Shown here: piece after piece, positions 12,047 through 21,333 of the stretch
Layout of the letters: every line of letters starts with the position of its first letter
How positions within the stretch are numbered: the first letter of the stretch is position 1
NCBI RefSeq assembly: GCF_001941825.1
Contig: NZ_CP019038.1
Span: forward strand, 4,340,001 to 4,404,000
Direction: 5' to 3'
Length of the DNA stretch: 64,000 nucleotides
Source of the DNA: Massilia putida
Lineage (GTDB): Bacteria > Pseudomonadota > Gammaproteobacteria > Burkholderiales > Burkholderiaceae_D
The notes under the pieces: model-generated
The model's input: the letters and a program-made list of their open reading frames with translations, nothing else
Told to the model about the DNA's origin: nothing
Databases searched by the model: none
Position numbers and translations under genes: made by a program

Positions 12047-14737
12047 ATGACGATCAACGATATGCCCTGGCCTTTCGATCTTGCGTCCCTGGATGACACA
12101 TTTGCCCGGAAGCCGGGCGACATGGAGCTGCAGATGCGGCGCCATCCGTGGGAGTCGACGCCCGTCGGTCCTGTCGAACAGTGGCCGTTCAGCCTGAAAC
12201 TCGCCATCCGCACCCTGCTCGATTGCCAGTTGCCGATGTATCTGGCCTGGGGCAGTCAGTACACGCAATTCTTCAACGATGCCTACGTCCCCATCCTCGG
12301 CGCCAAGCGGGAAGGCGCGTTGGGCGGCGACGCCCGCGCGACATGGCCGGAGATCTGGCCGATCATCGGCCCGATGTGGGCGCGCGTGCTGCAGGGCGAG
12401 CCCGTCGGCTCGAGCGATCTGCCGCTGACGATCAACCGCTACGGCTATCCCGAGACCTGTCACTTCGCCTATTCGTATAGCCCCCTCTACGGCGATGCCG
12501 GGCGGCCGGAAGGCGTGCTGGTGACCTTCGTCGAAACGACGGAAACGGTACTGGCCGAACGCCGCCGCGCCTTCCAGCTCGAGCTGGCCGACATCCTGCG
12601 CGGCGAGACGGCATCCGGGCCGCTGCTGCGGGCCGCGCTGCGCCAGATCGGCGCGTACCTCGACGACGCCACCGTGACCTACGCCGAGATCCGCCACGAG
12701 GATGGCACGGCCGTGATCCTCGAACAGTGGCAAGGCGGCGCGCTCACGGCGCAGTCCGGACGCGACGTGCCGCTGGCGCAACTGGCCCCCGGGGCGCCGG
12801 AACGCCTGTGCGCCGGCGCGACCGTGTGGTCGGCCGACGCACAAGGACACGGCAAGGCGGGCATCGCCGTCCCGCTGATCGACGGCGGCCGCGTGGCGGC
12901 CGTGCTGGCGCTGCAGGCGCCGCTCGCCGCGGGACGTCTCGCGGACGAGGTGCGCCTGCTGGAAGACACCGCGCGCCGCACGTGGGACGCGCTGCGCCGC
13001 ATCCGTGCCGAGGAAGCGCTGCGCGAGGAAACCCGGGTGCTGGAACTGATGAAAGGGGCGAGCGAGACGCTGGCGTCGACCATCGACCTGGAACCGCTGA
13101 TGCAGGCCATTACCGACGCGGCCACGCAGCTCACGGGCGCCGAATTCGGCTCCTTCTTCTACAACGGCAAGGACGACCACGGCGACGCCTACCTGCTGTA
13201 CACGCTGACCGGCGCGCCGCGCGAAGCCTTTGCCCATCTCGGCCAGCCGCGTCCGACCAAGGTGTTCGGACCGACGTTCTACGGCAGCGCGCCGATCAGG
13301 AGCGACGACATCCGCCAGGACCCGCGCTACGGTTCGATGCCGCCGCACCACGGCATGCCGCCGGGGCATCTGCCCGTCGTGAGCTATCTGGCCGCATCGG
13401 TGGTGTCGCGCTCGGGCGAGGTGATGGGCGGCTTGTTCTTTGGCCATTCGCAGCCCGGCATGTTCGGCGAGCGCAGCGAGGAACTGATCGGCGCGTTCGC
13501 CGTGCAGGCCGCGATCGCCATCGACAACGCGCGCCTGTACGACATGGCGCAGCGTGCGGCGCAGGAGCGCGAGCAGCTGCTGGCCAGCGAGCGCGCGGCG
13601 CGCGCCGAGGCCGAGCGCCACAACAAGATGAAGGACGAGTTCCTCGCCATGCTGGCGCACGAACTGCGCAATCCGCTGGCGCCGATCACGAGCGCGGCCC
13701 AGCTCCTGCGCCTGCCCGAGGTGAACGAGGGCCTGCGGCTCAAGGCCAGCAACATCATCTCGCGCCAGGTGCGCCACATGACGGAGCTCGTCGACGACCT
13801 GCTCGACGTCTCGCGCGTCACGCGCGGCCTGGTGAAACTGGAGAACGAGATCCTCGACCTGAACAAGGTCGCGATGGCGGCCGTCGAGCAGGCGCGCCCG
13901 CACATTGAGGAGCGCCAGCATGCGCTCACGGTGGAGCTGCCGGACGAACCGGTGCCGGTCGAGGGCGACCGCACGCGGCTGATCCAGGTGCTCGTGAACC
14001 TGCTCAACAACTCGGCCAAGTACACGCCGCCGGGCGGCCGCATCGTCCTCGCCGTCACCGCCGGCGACACCACGGCCGAGGTGAGCGTGCGCGACAACGG
14101 TACCGGCATCGATGCGCAACTGCTGCCGCACGTGTTCGACCTGTTCACGCAGGCCGACCGCGCGCCGGACCGCTCGCAGGGCGGCCTGGGGATCGGCCTC
14201 GCGCTGGTGAAGAGCATCGTCCGCATGCACAACGGGCAGGTGGCCGCGCACAGCGACGGTCCGCAGCAGGGCACATCGATGACGGTCGCGCTGCCGCTGG
14301 CGCATGCCGAGGTGGGGCAGGTCGTGCGGTCGGGCGAGGGCAACGGAGAGGCGCGTCCGCTCACGGTCACCATCGTCGACGACAACGGCGACGCCGGTCA
14401 TTCGCTCGCGGTGCTGCTGCGCGCCCACGGCCACGCCGTGCATGTGCACGAGGATGCGGCCGATACGCTGGACCGTGCCGATCCCGCCACCGAAGTCTTC
14501 ATCCTCGACATCGGCCTGCCCGACATGACGGGCTATGAACTGGCGCGCCGCCTGCGCCGCGATGCGCGCCACGCGCACGCGGTCTACGTTGCGCTGACGG
14601 GCTACGGCCAGCAGCGCGACCGCGAGCTGTCGAAGCAGGCCGGCTTCGACCACCACCTCGTCAAGCCGGTCGAAATCGGCAAGCTGGCGCAGATCCTGGC
14701 CGGGGCGGCTGCAAGCCAGCCGGTCGCCGATGGTTGA
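12047..14737 (+). CDS. Hybrid sensor histidine kinase with response-regulator receiver
   Basis: An 896-residue cytosolic hybrid kinase with no membrane segment. The order is: PAS-like domain (about 25-175, with [19 protein letters not shown]), two GAF-like domains (about 185-330 and 345-505), a coiled linker, HisKA with the phosphorylated His538 ([12 protein letters not shown]), HATPase ([31 protein letters not shown]), and a C-terminal receiver with Asp821 (ILDIGLPDM) and Lys in HLVKPVE. There is no good ribosome binding site at 12047. In-frame ATGs at 12062 and 12122 are alternatives, and the PAS homology begins after the latter. The ligand is unknown. A LuxR-like regulator follows from its own promoter. 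Confidence 0.92.
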   Translation: MTINDMPWPFDLASLDDTFARKPGDMELQMRRHPWESTPVGPVEQWPFSLKLAIRTLLDCQLPMYLAWGSQYTQFFNDAYVPILGAKREGALGGDARATWPEIWPIIGPMWARVLQGEPVGSSDLPLTINRYGYPETCHFAYSYSPLYGDAGRPEGVLVTFVETTETVLAERRRAFQLELADILRGETASGPLLRAALRQIGAYLDDATVTYAEIRHEDGTAVILEQWQGGALTAQSGRDVPLAQLAPGAPERLCAGATVWSADAQGHGKAGIAVPLIDGGRVAAVLALQAPLAAGRLADEVRLLEDTARRTWDALRRIRAEEALREETRVLELMKGASETLASTIDLEPLMQAITDAATQLTGAEFGSFFYNGKDDHGDAYLLYTLTGAPREAFAHLGQPRPTKVFGPTFYGSAPIRSDDIRQDPRYGSMPPHHGMPPGHLPVVSYLAASVVSRSGEVMGGLFFGHSQPGMFGERSEELIGAFAVQAAIAIDNARLYDMAQRAAQEREQLLASERAARAEAERHNKMKDEFLAMLAHELRNPLAPITSAAQLLRLPEVNEGLRLKASNIISRQVRHMTELVDDLLDVSRVTRGLVKLENEILDLNKVAMAAVEQARPHIEERQHALTVELPDEPVPVEGDRTRLIQVLVNLLNNSAKYTPPGGRIVLAVTAGDTTAEVSVRDNGTGIDAQLLPHVFDLFTQADRAPDRSQGGLGIGLALVKSIVRMHNGQVAAHSDGPQQGTSMTVALPLAHAEVGQVVRSGEGNGEARPLTVTIVDDNGDAGHSLAVLLRAHGHAVHVHEDAADTLDRADPATEVFILDIGLPDMTGYELARRLRRDARHAHAVYVALTGYGQQRDRELSKQAGFDHHLVKPVEIGKLAQILAGAAASQPVADG

Positions 14738-14762
14738 CATTCATTGTCATAACGATCAGTAT
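14734..14762 (+). promoter_or_regulatory. Promoter for the LuxR-like gene
   Basis: TTGACA (14734-14739), a 17-bp spacer and CAGTAT (14757-14762) form a good sigma70 promoter. Its -35 box overlaps the stop codon of the hybrid kinase. Transcription would start near 14769. A TTG start at 14762 would then be outside the transcript, which favours the GTG at 14810. Confidence 0.6.
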
Positions 14763-14809
14763 TGGCCGCGCTTTACGTTACCTATCTTTTCACCAGCCGA
14801 CAGCCGCCC

Positions 14810-15814
14810 GTGTCCCGCAAAAAGAACAGCCGTCAGTGGGCCCGCCTGCGCATCCTGTGCTACGCGGGGCTCGACCTGATGACGATCGTCCAGGACGCCT
14901 TCGCGTTGGTGCGCGAGCTCATTCCGAATTCCTGCGCCGAGCTGGCGCTGCGCGTCGAGCCGGCCGAGGCGTCGCCGCTGGCCGCGAACGAAGCGGCGTA
15001 CGTGCCGGTGCTGCCGCCGCCGAGCGGCTACGCGTTCCGCGACCATGCCGGCTTCACGGTGCCTTGCACACCGGCGCTGCATACGCTGCAGGTGCCGCTC
15101 TCGCAGGCCGGCCGGTGTCTGGGCGAGATCACGCTGTGGCGCCACGACGGGCCGCCGTTCGACCGCCACGACGAGGAAGATCTGCAGCGCGTGGCGACGT
15201 ATTTCGAGCACGTGCTGCGCAATGCGCCCGAACTGGCGGCCGGCAGCGCCGGCGTCATCGAGGACGAGGCCATGCTGCTGGCCACCGTCGACGGCCAGAT
15301 CCTGTACCTGAGCGATTCGGCCGGCGCGCTGCTCGACCAGCTGGCCGCGCAGGAACGCCAGGTCTTCAACCGCCGCACCTTGCCCCCGTTCTGCCTGCGC
15401 CTCGTGGAATCGGTGGCGCACGGCGACCGCTATCCGTGGCTGCTGCCGCTCGGAACGCTCGCGATGGCGGGCGGCGTGCTGGAAGCGCGCGCGCAATGGA
15501 TGAGCGCCGGCGGCGCGGCGGCCCTGCATGCCGAAGATCCCGCCTATATCCGCACGGTCGGCATCTTCATGAAGTTCGTCGTGCCGCTGCCGCTGCGCAT
15601 CTGGCGCGCGCTCGGCTCCGTCGAGCTGTCGCCGCAACAGGCCGAGGTGGCGTTCTGGATGGGTGTCGGCGGCGGCCGCGAATCGGCGCGCGCCAACATG
15701 GAAGTCAGCGACGCCGTGCTGCGCGACTGCGTGAAGGCCGTCTACGAAAAATTCGGATGCTCGTCCGAAGCCGGCCTGCTGGAACAGCTGCGTCCGACCG
15801 TCTCGCGCATGTGA
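14810..15814 (+). CDS. LuxR-like regulator with degenerate C-terminal HTH
   Basis: A protein of about 334 residues. The N-terminal two thirds looks like a GAF/PAS-type sensory region (LQVPLSQAGRCLGEITLWRH). The last ~65 residues match the layout of a LuxR HTH (VELSPQQAEVAFWMGVGGG, then VSDAVLRDCVKAVYEKFGC), with the usual recognition helix partly degenerate. It may bind DNA or act only as a partner of the kinase upstream. The start is uncertain: the open frame begins at a TTG at 14762, but a promoter overlaps that point, so the GTG at 14810 (VSRKKNSRQWAR) is used. Neither has a clear ribosome binding site. Confidence 0.72.
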   Translation: MSRKKNSRQWARLRILCYAGLDLMTIVQDAFALVRELIPNSCAELALRVEPAEASPLAANEAAYVPVLPPPSGYAFRDHAGFTVPCTPALHTLQVPLSQAGRCLGEITLWRHDGPPFDRHDEEDLQRVATYFEHVLRNAPELAAGSAGVIEDEAMLLATVDGQILYLSDSAGALLDQLAAQERQVFNRRTLPPFCLRLVESVAHGDRYPWLLPLGTLAMAGGVLEARAQWMSAGGAAALHAEDPAYIRTVGIFMKFVVPLPLRIWRALGSVELSPQQAEVAFWMGVGGGRESARANMEVSDAVLRDCVKAVYEKFGCSSEAGLLEQLRPTVSRM

Positions 15815-15828
15815 CCCCACCGGTGGGG
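15815..15828. terminator. Hairpin at the end of the LuxR-like gene
   Basis: A perfect 14-base palindrome (CCCCACCGGTGGGG) starts immediately after the stop codon. There is no T-run, so it may only stabilise the 3' end or cause pausing. Confidence 0.45.
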
Positions 15829-15928
15829 CTGGGACGGCGCGCGCCGTCTGCCTATCATGTCTCCAAGCTCGAAGCAGGGGCCCGGCACAGGCCGCGGCCC
15901 TTGCCTGCTCTTCATGAGGAGAATGAAC

Positions 15929-16069
15929 ATGAACTTGGTCAGCGTCCTGGCCGCCTATGCGCAAATGGACCCGTCGCGCGTGCCCGGCCCGGCCAGCCTG
16001 GCGCTCATCGTCCTGGCGTTGTCGTTGCTCGGTTTGTCGGTGGGAAGAGGGCGGCGGCGCGGCACGTGA
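15929..16069 (+). CDS. Tiny exported protein with PEP-CTERM-like tail (46 aa)
   Basis: A 46-residue protein (MNLVSVLAAYAQMDPSR, then the tail). The tail has the three parts of a PEP-CTERM/exosortase signal: a short VPGPAS motif, a hydrophobic helix (LALIVLALSLLGLSV) and an arginine cluster (GRGRRRGT). The usual Glu of V-P-E-P is Gly. AGGAG lies 7 nt before the ATG at 15929. In-frame ATGs at 15914 and 15923 are too close to or upstream of it. The mature part would be only about 20 residues, so this may be a small membrane peptide rather than a surface protein. No exosortase gene is in the window. Confidence 0.6.
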   Translation: MNLVSVLAAYAQMDPSRVPGPASLALIVLALSLLGLSVGRGRRRGT

Positions 16070-16087
16070 ACAACGACTAAAGCGATA

Positions 16088-16122
16088 CACGCGCCGTGTC
16101 CGTGCGAGCGGAACGGCGCGTG
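16088..16122. terminator. Hairpin between convergent genes
   Basis: A 10-bp inverted repeat (CACGCGCCGT / ACGGCGCGTG) with a 15-nt loop sits between the PEP-CTERM-like gene and the convergent M28 peptidase. It lacks a T-tract, so the terminator role is likely but not proven. Confidence 0.55.
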
Positions 16123-16137
16123 AGGGGAATTAATTCG

Positions 16138-17757
16138 CTATCGGCCCGCCGCCTCCCTGATCTTCCCGAACTGATCGCCCTTCTTCCAGGCCGGCATCGC
16201 CGGCGCGTCGGCCACCACGCGGCCGAGGTTCAACGCGAACTGCGCCTGCTGCACCATGCCCGCGAGATCCCAGCTGGGATCGTACTCGTCGTCGGCCTGG
16301 TGGTAGCGCGGGCCGTAGGCCTTCTGCTTCCCGTCGTTGGCGGCCTTGTCCTTCACCCAGTCACGTCCGCCCGAGATCGAAAACGCCGGCACGCCCGCCT
16401 TCGCGAAACTGAAATGGTCGCTGCGGAAGTAGCCGCCGCCCAGGTCGGGGGAGGCCTTCGCGATGGCCAGGTGCATCGCCTTGGCAGTGGTTGCCGCCAT
16501 GGTGCCCAGGTCGGAACGCTCGCTGCCGCGCACGCCGATGTCCTTCGTGGCCGCCACGAAATTCAGGCTGTCCAGGTTCAGCGCCGCCGCCGTCTTGTTC
16601 AGCGGCCAGAGAGGCCTGGCCGCATAGGCCGCGCTGCCCAGCAGGCCTTGTTCCTCGGCCGCCACCCACAGGAACATCTGGCTGCGCCTGGCCGGATGGC
16701 GCACGGCCTCTTGCGCCATCGCGAGCAGGCCGGCGCTGCCGGATGCGTTGTCGACGGCGCCGTTGTAGATCGTGTCGCCCGTGTCTCCCTGCTTGCCGAG
16801 GTGGTCCCAGTGCGCCGAGTAGATGACGACTTCGTTCTTGAGCTTCGGATCGGTGCCGGGCACGATGCCGGCCACGTTGAATTGTTCCAGCGTGCGCACG
16901 GCCGCCTGGGCGTGTCCGGCGACGCGCGCGTTCAACTCGACCGGCTCGAACGATTTATCCTCGGCCGCCGCGCGCAGCTTGTCGAGGTCCTGGCCGGCCG
17001 CGGTGAACAGGCTGCGCGCCGTGGCCTCCGTGATCCAGCCCTGCAGTCCGGTGCCCAGGTCGGCGTCGGCCAGCTGGAAGCGCTCGGCCGTCCAGCTGTT
17101 GTGCACGACACCCCAGCCGTACGCGGCCGATGCATCCGTGTGGATCAGCAGGACGCCGGCCGCCCCGCGCCGCGCGGCTTCTTCGAATTTATACGTCCAG
17201 CGGCCGTAATACGTCAGGCTCTTGCCGCCGAAGCGGTCCGGCTCCGCGCTCGTCGGTGCGGGGTCGTTGACGAGCATGACGAGTAGTTTGCCCCTGACGT
17301 CCAGACCCTTGTAATCATCCCAGCCGCCTTCTTCCGGCGCCGCGATGCCGTAGCCGACGAAGACGAGGGGCGCATCGAGGTCGTGCACGGGCTGCGCGTC
17401 GCCCGGCGCCCACACCCAGTCCTTGCCGAACGTGAGGGACAGGGGCCGGCCGCCGGCGACCAGCGCGACGGTGCTCTGCTGCGGCAGCGCCTTCACGCCG
17501 GCGATGTTGACGCTCTGGCGGTAGCTGTTGCCGACCACGGGACGCAGGCCGGCGGCCTGCGCCTGCGCTTCCAGGTACGCGACGGTGAGGTCGCCGCCGC
17601 GCTGGCCGGTGCCGCGGCCCTCGAGCAGGTCGGACGACAGAAACGCCAGGTGGGCGCGCAGCGGCGCTTCCTGGACGGTGGCGGGGAATGAGGCTGCATG
17701 GGCCGCGCAGGCCAGCGCCAGGGTGGCGGCGACGGCCGTAAAGACGATCTTGTGCAT
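16138..17757 (-). CDS. Exported M28-family metallopeptidase
   Basis: A 539-residue secreted zinc peptidase of the M28 (aminopeptidase Y/S) family. A Sec signal peptide ends at CAAHA|AS. A PA-like insert (about residues 110-250, LVFVGYGIAAPEEGGWDDYK) precedes the catalytic part. Zinc and catalytic residues are seen in YSAHWDHLG, GAVDNASGSAG, AAEEQGLLGS, LNLDSLN and RYHQADDEYD, so the active site looks complete. It probably trims peptides in the periplasm or outside the cell. The next minus-strand gene upstream is a second M28 peptidase 51 nt away, so the two may be cotranscribed. Confidence 0.93.
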   Translation of the reverse strand: MHKIVFTAVAATLALACAAHAASFPATVQEAPLRAHLAFLSSDLLEGRGTGQRGGDLTVAYLEAQAQAAGLRPVVGNSYRQSVNIAGVKALPQQSTVALVAGGRPLSLTFGKDWVWAPGDAQPVHDLDAPLVFVGYGIAAPEEGGWDDYKGLDVRGKLLVMLVNDPAPTSAEPDRFGGKSLTYYGRWTYKFEEAARRGAAGVLLIHTDASAAYGWGVVHNSWTAERFQLADADLGTGLQGWITEATARSLFTAAGQDLDKLRAAAEDKSFEPVELNARVAGHAQAAVRTLEQFNVAGIVPGTDPKLKNEVVIYSAHWDHLGKQGDTGDTIYNGAVDNASGSAGLLAMAQEAVRHPARRSQMFLWVAAEEQGLLGSAAYAARPLWPLNKTAAALNLDSLNFVAATKDIGVRGSERSDLGTMAATTAKAMHLAIAKASPDLGGGYFRSDHFSFAKAGVPAFSISGGRDWVKDKAANDGKQKAYGPRYHQADDEYDPSWDLAGMVQQAQFALNLGRVVADAPAMPAWKKGDQFGKIREAAGR

Positions 17758-17808
17758 GGATGGATGCGGGGTCGTTGTCGGGAACCTCGCATTGTAGAGC
17801 AGGCGGGA

Positions 17809-20087
17809 TCAAGGAAAGCGCAGCACGTCGGCCGCCACCGTGGTCCCCGTCAGCGGCAGCAGCGGCGGCAAGCCGGCCGGGTGGGGCGGCAGGTCGCGCT
17901 CGGGCAGGCCGGGGATGCGCTCCTGGACGTACACGAGGAAGGATGGGTCGCCCCAGAAGTCGAACGCGAAGCGCAGCTCGTCGTCGCCCATGCCGTGCAG
18001 CGTGAGATTCCAGCTGAAGCAATCGTGGTCCGTGAGCACGCGGCCGTTGATGGCGGTGCGGTGCGGACAGGCGCCCTGCACGCGCATGAGGATCTCGGGC
18101 GCGCGGTTCTTCGAACGCAGGCGGAATTCCACGTGGCGCCGGTGATTGCCCCGTTCATCCTTGTCGATGACGAGATCGGGCCAGGCGATGTCATCGTCGC
18201 GCGGTGCCGCCGCGTACCACACGGGATCGGCGTCGGGGCCGAACAGATAAGGCATGACATACGGGTGCAGCGTGTTCGGAAAGACCTGCCGCGTCCATGC
18301 GTCGAGCGGCCCCGGTGGGTGCAGCCAGAACGCTTGCCAGCTCGGCGTGTCCTTGTAGTACACGAGCCGGTTCGGCGCGGGCAGTTCGGGCACTTGCGGC
18401 ACGGCCGCATAGGCCATGCCGAGCGACACCCCGGCGCCGAGCAGCAGCGGCCGCACGAGCCAGCGCCGCGCGAGCAGGTCGAGCGCCATGCCGCACATGC
18501 CCGCCAGCAGGCAGACGAGCGCGGACGGCAGCACGAGCCAGGCGGGCGAAAAGAACACGAGGCTCGCGTGCACGGCCGGCAGCAGCAGGAAGAGGGCCGG
18601 CAGCGCGCCGAGGACGGCAATGGTCACGCGGTGCGCGTGCGTCCACGCGCGTACGCCCGCGAGCGCGAGCCATGCCGCCTGCCCGGCCAGCAGCGGCCAG
18701 GCCAGCACGTAGCTGGCCCCCGGTGCGCGCACGCAGACGGCGACGAGTGCGACGTCGCCGGCGAGCAGCACGCCCAGCGCCGTCGTCGCCACGCCGAGCC
18801 GCTGTTGCAGGCGTCGTTGCAGGGCGATGTAGATGGCGGCCGGCAGCAGCGTGAATCCCAGCAACTGCCAGCTCGCGCCGCCATCCTCAACGAGCACCGC
18901 GGCCGGGTAGCGGGCCTGCAGCGCCGGCAGCGCTTCGCGGCACAGGTAGGCGATGAAGGTCGCCGGCACGGCCATGAACAGGCAGCTGAACATGGCGTCC
19001 ACGATGTCGGTACGGACCCGCCGTTGCGCAACGCGGCGCGGCAGGCGAGGGCGCCCAGCACGCAGGCCAGCAGCGCCAGCGGCCAGATCAGCACATAGTC
19101 GTAGTGGACCATGCCGATGAGCGGCAACGAAAAATAGACCTGGCCGCGCGGGGGCGATGACGTGGACGGCAGGGTGGCGTTGCCGAAGCGGCGCAGCAGC
19201 GCGAGCATCGTGTCGCCTTCGTGCTGCAGGCTGGCGCTCGATAAGCGTTGCGGCAGGTCGTGCACGCCGTCCCAGCCGAGGGAACCCTGCGTCGTCGCGA
19301 AGTGCAGCACGGGAAAGCTGCCGCCGGCCAGCGGCGCCGCGCCCGCGCTTTGCGGCAGGCGTTCGTCCAACTCGGCCTTGAACGAGGAACCCTGCGGTGC
19401 CGGCGCGCCGCGTGACCAGGCGTCGACCGCGAAGCCGTCCGCATGCTCTGCTGTGAACAGTTCCAGCGGACCGCGGTTGCCGGCATTGTCGAAGCGCAGG
19501 GCGACGCGCACGCGCTTCGCCCACGGGTGCGACTGCATGAAGGCGCGCGCGCCCATCGGCTGGACCGCGTCGGCGTCCGTGAAGACGAACAGGATGTCGT
19601 TGTCGAGCGGCGGCCCGGCCTGCAGCACGCGCATGGCTTCCAGCAGCGCGGCGGCCGAGGCGCCGCCGTCGGCCGCGCCGAGCGTCGTCGCGCGCGAATC
19701 GTAATGGGCCATGGCCAGCACGGCGCCGCCGCGTGTCACGCCGGGCTTGCGCACGACGATGTTGCGCGCCGTCGCCAGCGTGATCTGCGCATGGGACATC
19801 CAGTCCCAGGATGTCGAGGACACGGTGCCGACCTGGACGTCCGGTTCGAGGCCGATGGCGCGGATGCGGGCCAGCAGGTAGTCGCGTGCGCGGCCGTTGG
19901 CGATGCTGCCGGCCGGACGCGGCGCCTGCGCGAACGCCTGCACGTGCTGCTGCGCGCGCGCCGCGCTGTAGCCCGGCAGGAAGGGGCCGGTCGGTACGGG
20001 CGCCGCATAGGGCTGCAGCGCGAGCCAGGCGAGGAAAAACGCCAGGCCGCAGGCCGAGCAGATGGCCAAGGATGGTACGTGACGCAT
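17809..20087 (-). pseudogene. Membrane M28 peptidase, interrupted by a frameshift
   Basis: Two overlapping frames together encode one ~759-residue protein. The N-terminal part (from 20087) has a signal anchor, then an M28 domain with MAHYDSRATTLGAADGGASA and a TM segment (YVLIWPLALLACVLGALA). The C-terminal part (second frame, to 17809) is a multi-pass membrane domain and a soluble tail. The frames join near 19017-19020, where the coding strand reads GGCGGGTCC. One extra G in the GGG run would restore a continuous NGGVRTDIVDA reading. The catalytic Glu-Glu of M28 is also replaced (FTDADAVQPMGA), so activity is doubtful even if the frame is repaired. The start is set by GGGAGACGCACG before ATG. 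The frameshift may be a homopolymer sequencing error. Confidence 0.8.
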
Positions 20088-20106
20088 CGTGCGTCTCCCG
20101 TTGTTC

Positions 20107-20304
20107 TTATGGTCTTACACGAAATAAGAGGAGCTGCAAGCTAGTCGAGCTTCCAGACGAAGGCCAGCTTGGCCACCCGGCTTCCGGCACGTTGAGGCTG
20201 TGGATGAACACCGCGCCGAGCGCAACGTGCAGCGCGGCAACAACAGCGAATTGCGCGGCTTTGGCGTCGGGGCGGTTGCCGCTCGAGAGACTCGTGAATC
20301 GCAT
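20107..20304 (-). pseudogene. TonB-like N-terminal remnant
   Basis: A 65-residue reading frame starting MRFTSLSSGNRPDAKAAQ and containing one TM helix (FAVVAALHVALGAVFIHSL), as at the N-terminus of TonB energy transducers. The Pro-rich linker and C-terminal domain are missing. After LNVPEAG the frame runs into unrelated sequence. In another frame that sequence reads RVAKLAFVWKLD-stop, which looks like the end of an outer-membrane protein. AAGGAGG lies 6 nt before the ATG, so this was once a real gene start. I read it as a deletion-fused fossil. A short expressed membrane peptide cannot be excluded. Confidence 0.5.
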
Positions 20305-20562
20305 GGCCATCCTCCTTGTTGTTGCCGGCCTTGCTGGCTGTAAATCGGAGTGAAGCAGAAAATCCATCGAACGGAACCAATATATGCTATCTAATAGCAA
20401 TCAGTAAAGCGATTTAGTAGCAATATATAATTCCATTTGCGCGCGCAAAGCGGCCTGGGCTGTAGGAAATTGGTGAAAAGCCGCCTCCCGCCCAGTGCTG
20501 TTGTATGGAATAATCGTCTCTGTGCTTTCGCCTGAAAGCAGAAGTAGCCTGGAGAATCGAAC
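20305..20562. promoter_or_regulatory. AT-rich divergent region upstream of the response regulator
   Basis: This 258-bp gap is clearly richer in A and T between 20380 and 20450. It contains the palindrome GCTATCTAATAGC (20386-20398) and a second TAGCAAT copy near 20420. On the minus strand TTTACT, 18 bp, TATATT could serve the TonB remnant. Promoters for the response regulator are expected here too, but no single plus-strand match stands out. Confidence 0.4.
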
Positions 20563-21213
20563 GTGCAGAAAGAGCAAAAGCCGATCCGCGTGATGTTGGC
20601 GGACGATCACCCGATCGTGATGACCGGGTTCGCGATGTCGTTGTCGGCGCAGGGAATGGAAGTGGTGGGCCAGGCCAAGAGCCCGAGCGAAGCGGCCGCG
20701 ATGTATGCGGAATTCAAGCCGGACGTGGCGGTGCTCGACATCCGCTTCGGCACCGAGCTGACCGGGATGGACGCGGCGCAGAACATCCTCAGGAACGACC
20801 CCAAGGCCAAGATCGTGTTCCTCAGCCAGTTCGACCAGGACAGCCTGATCAAGGAAACCTACCGCCTGGGCGCGCACGCCTTCGTGACCAAGGATTGCGA
20901 CCCGGCCGACCTGGCCGACGCGGTGCGCCACGCGCATGCGGGCAAGCTGTACTTCCTGCCGCAGATCGCCGAGCGCCTGGCCAGCCTGGCCGTGCGCGGC
21001 GACGTGTCGCCGCAGTCGCAGCTGGACGAGCGCAGCCTGGAAATCTTCAAGCTGATGGCCGAGGGCCTGACGAATATGGAGATCGCCGAGCGCCTCAACC
21101 TGTCGACCAAGACCATCAGCAACATCAGCCAGTCCGTGAAGGAAAAGCTCGGCGTGCACCGGCAGGCGTACATCACCAAGCTCGCCGTCAAGCATGGCTT
21201 GATCGAGCCTTGA
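20563..21213 (+). CDS. NarL/FixJ-type response regulator
   Basis: A 216-residue response regulator. The receiver domain (about 9-130) has the acidic pair in LADDHP, phosphoacceptor Asp59 (VAVLDIRFG) and Lys in AFVTKD. A C-terminal LuxR HTH (LDERSLEIFKLMAEGLTNME, then IAERLNLSTKTISNISQSVK) binds DNA. The start is a GTG with GGAG 8 nt upstream. The cognate kinase is almost certainly the NarX-type kinase two genes downstream. The two are separated by a binding-protein gene and a palindromic repeat. Confidence 0.94.
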   Translation: MQKEQKPIRVMLADDHPIVMTGFAMSLSAQGMEVVGQAKSPSEAAAMYAEFKPDVAVLDIRFGTELTGMDAAQNILRNDPKAKIVFLSQFDQDSLIKETYRLGAHAFVTKDCDPADLADAVRHAHAGKLYFLPQIAERLASLAVRGDVSPQSQLDERSLEIFKLMAEGLTNMEIAERLNLSTKTISNISQSVKEKLGVHRQAYITKLAVKHGLIEP

Positions 21214-21244
21214 GTCGGATGGTGTAGCGTGCTTCGGATACTGT

Positions 21245-21310
21245 GTATGGATTCCCGTTTTCGCGGGAATGACGTAGCAAATGCGCCGTCGTTCCCGCGC
21301 AAGCGGGAGC
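21245..21310. repeat. Dispersed palindromic repeat, copy 2
   Basis: Two hairpins, ATTCCCGttttCGCGGGAAT-like and TTCCCGCgcaaGCGGGA, sit in the 120-bp gap after the response regulator. Read in frame with the next gene they give the fake N-terminus SRFRGNDVANAPSFPRKRE, which is why the start of the binding protein is moved to 21334. Confidence 0.75.
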
Positions 21311-21333
21311 AGTCCGCCAGACCCTTCCCGCCC

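Noticed and set aside
21229..21333. Extended N-terminus of the periplasmic binding protein
   Set aside because: The 35 extra codons are translated repeat DNA and would bury the signal peptide.
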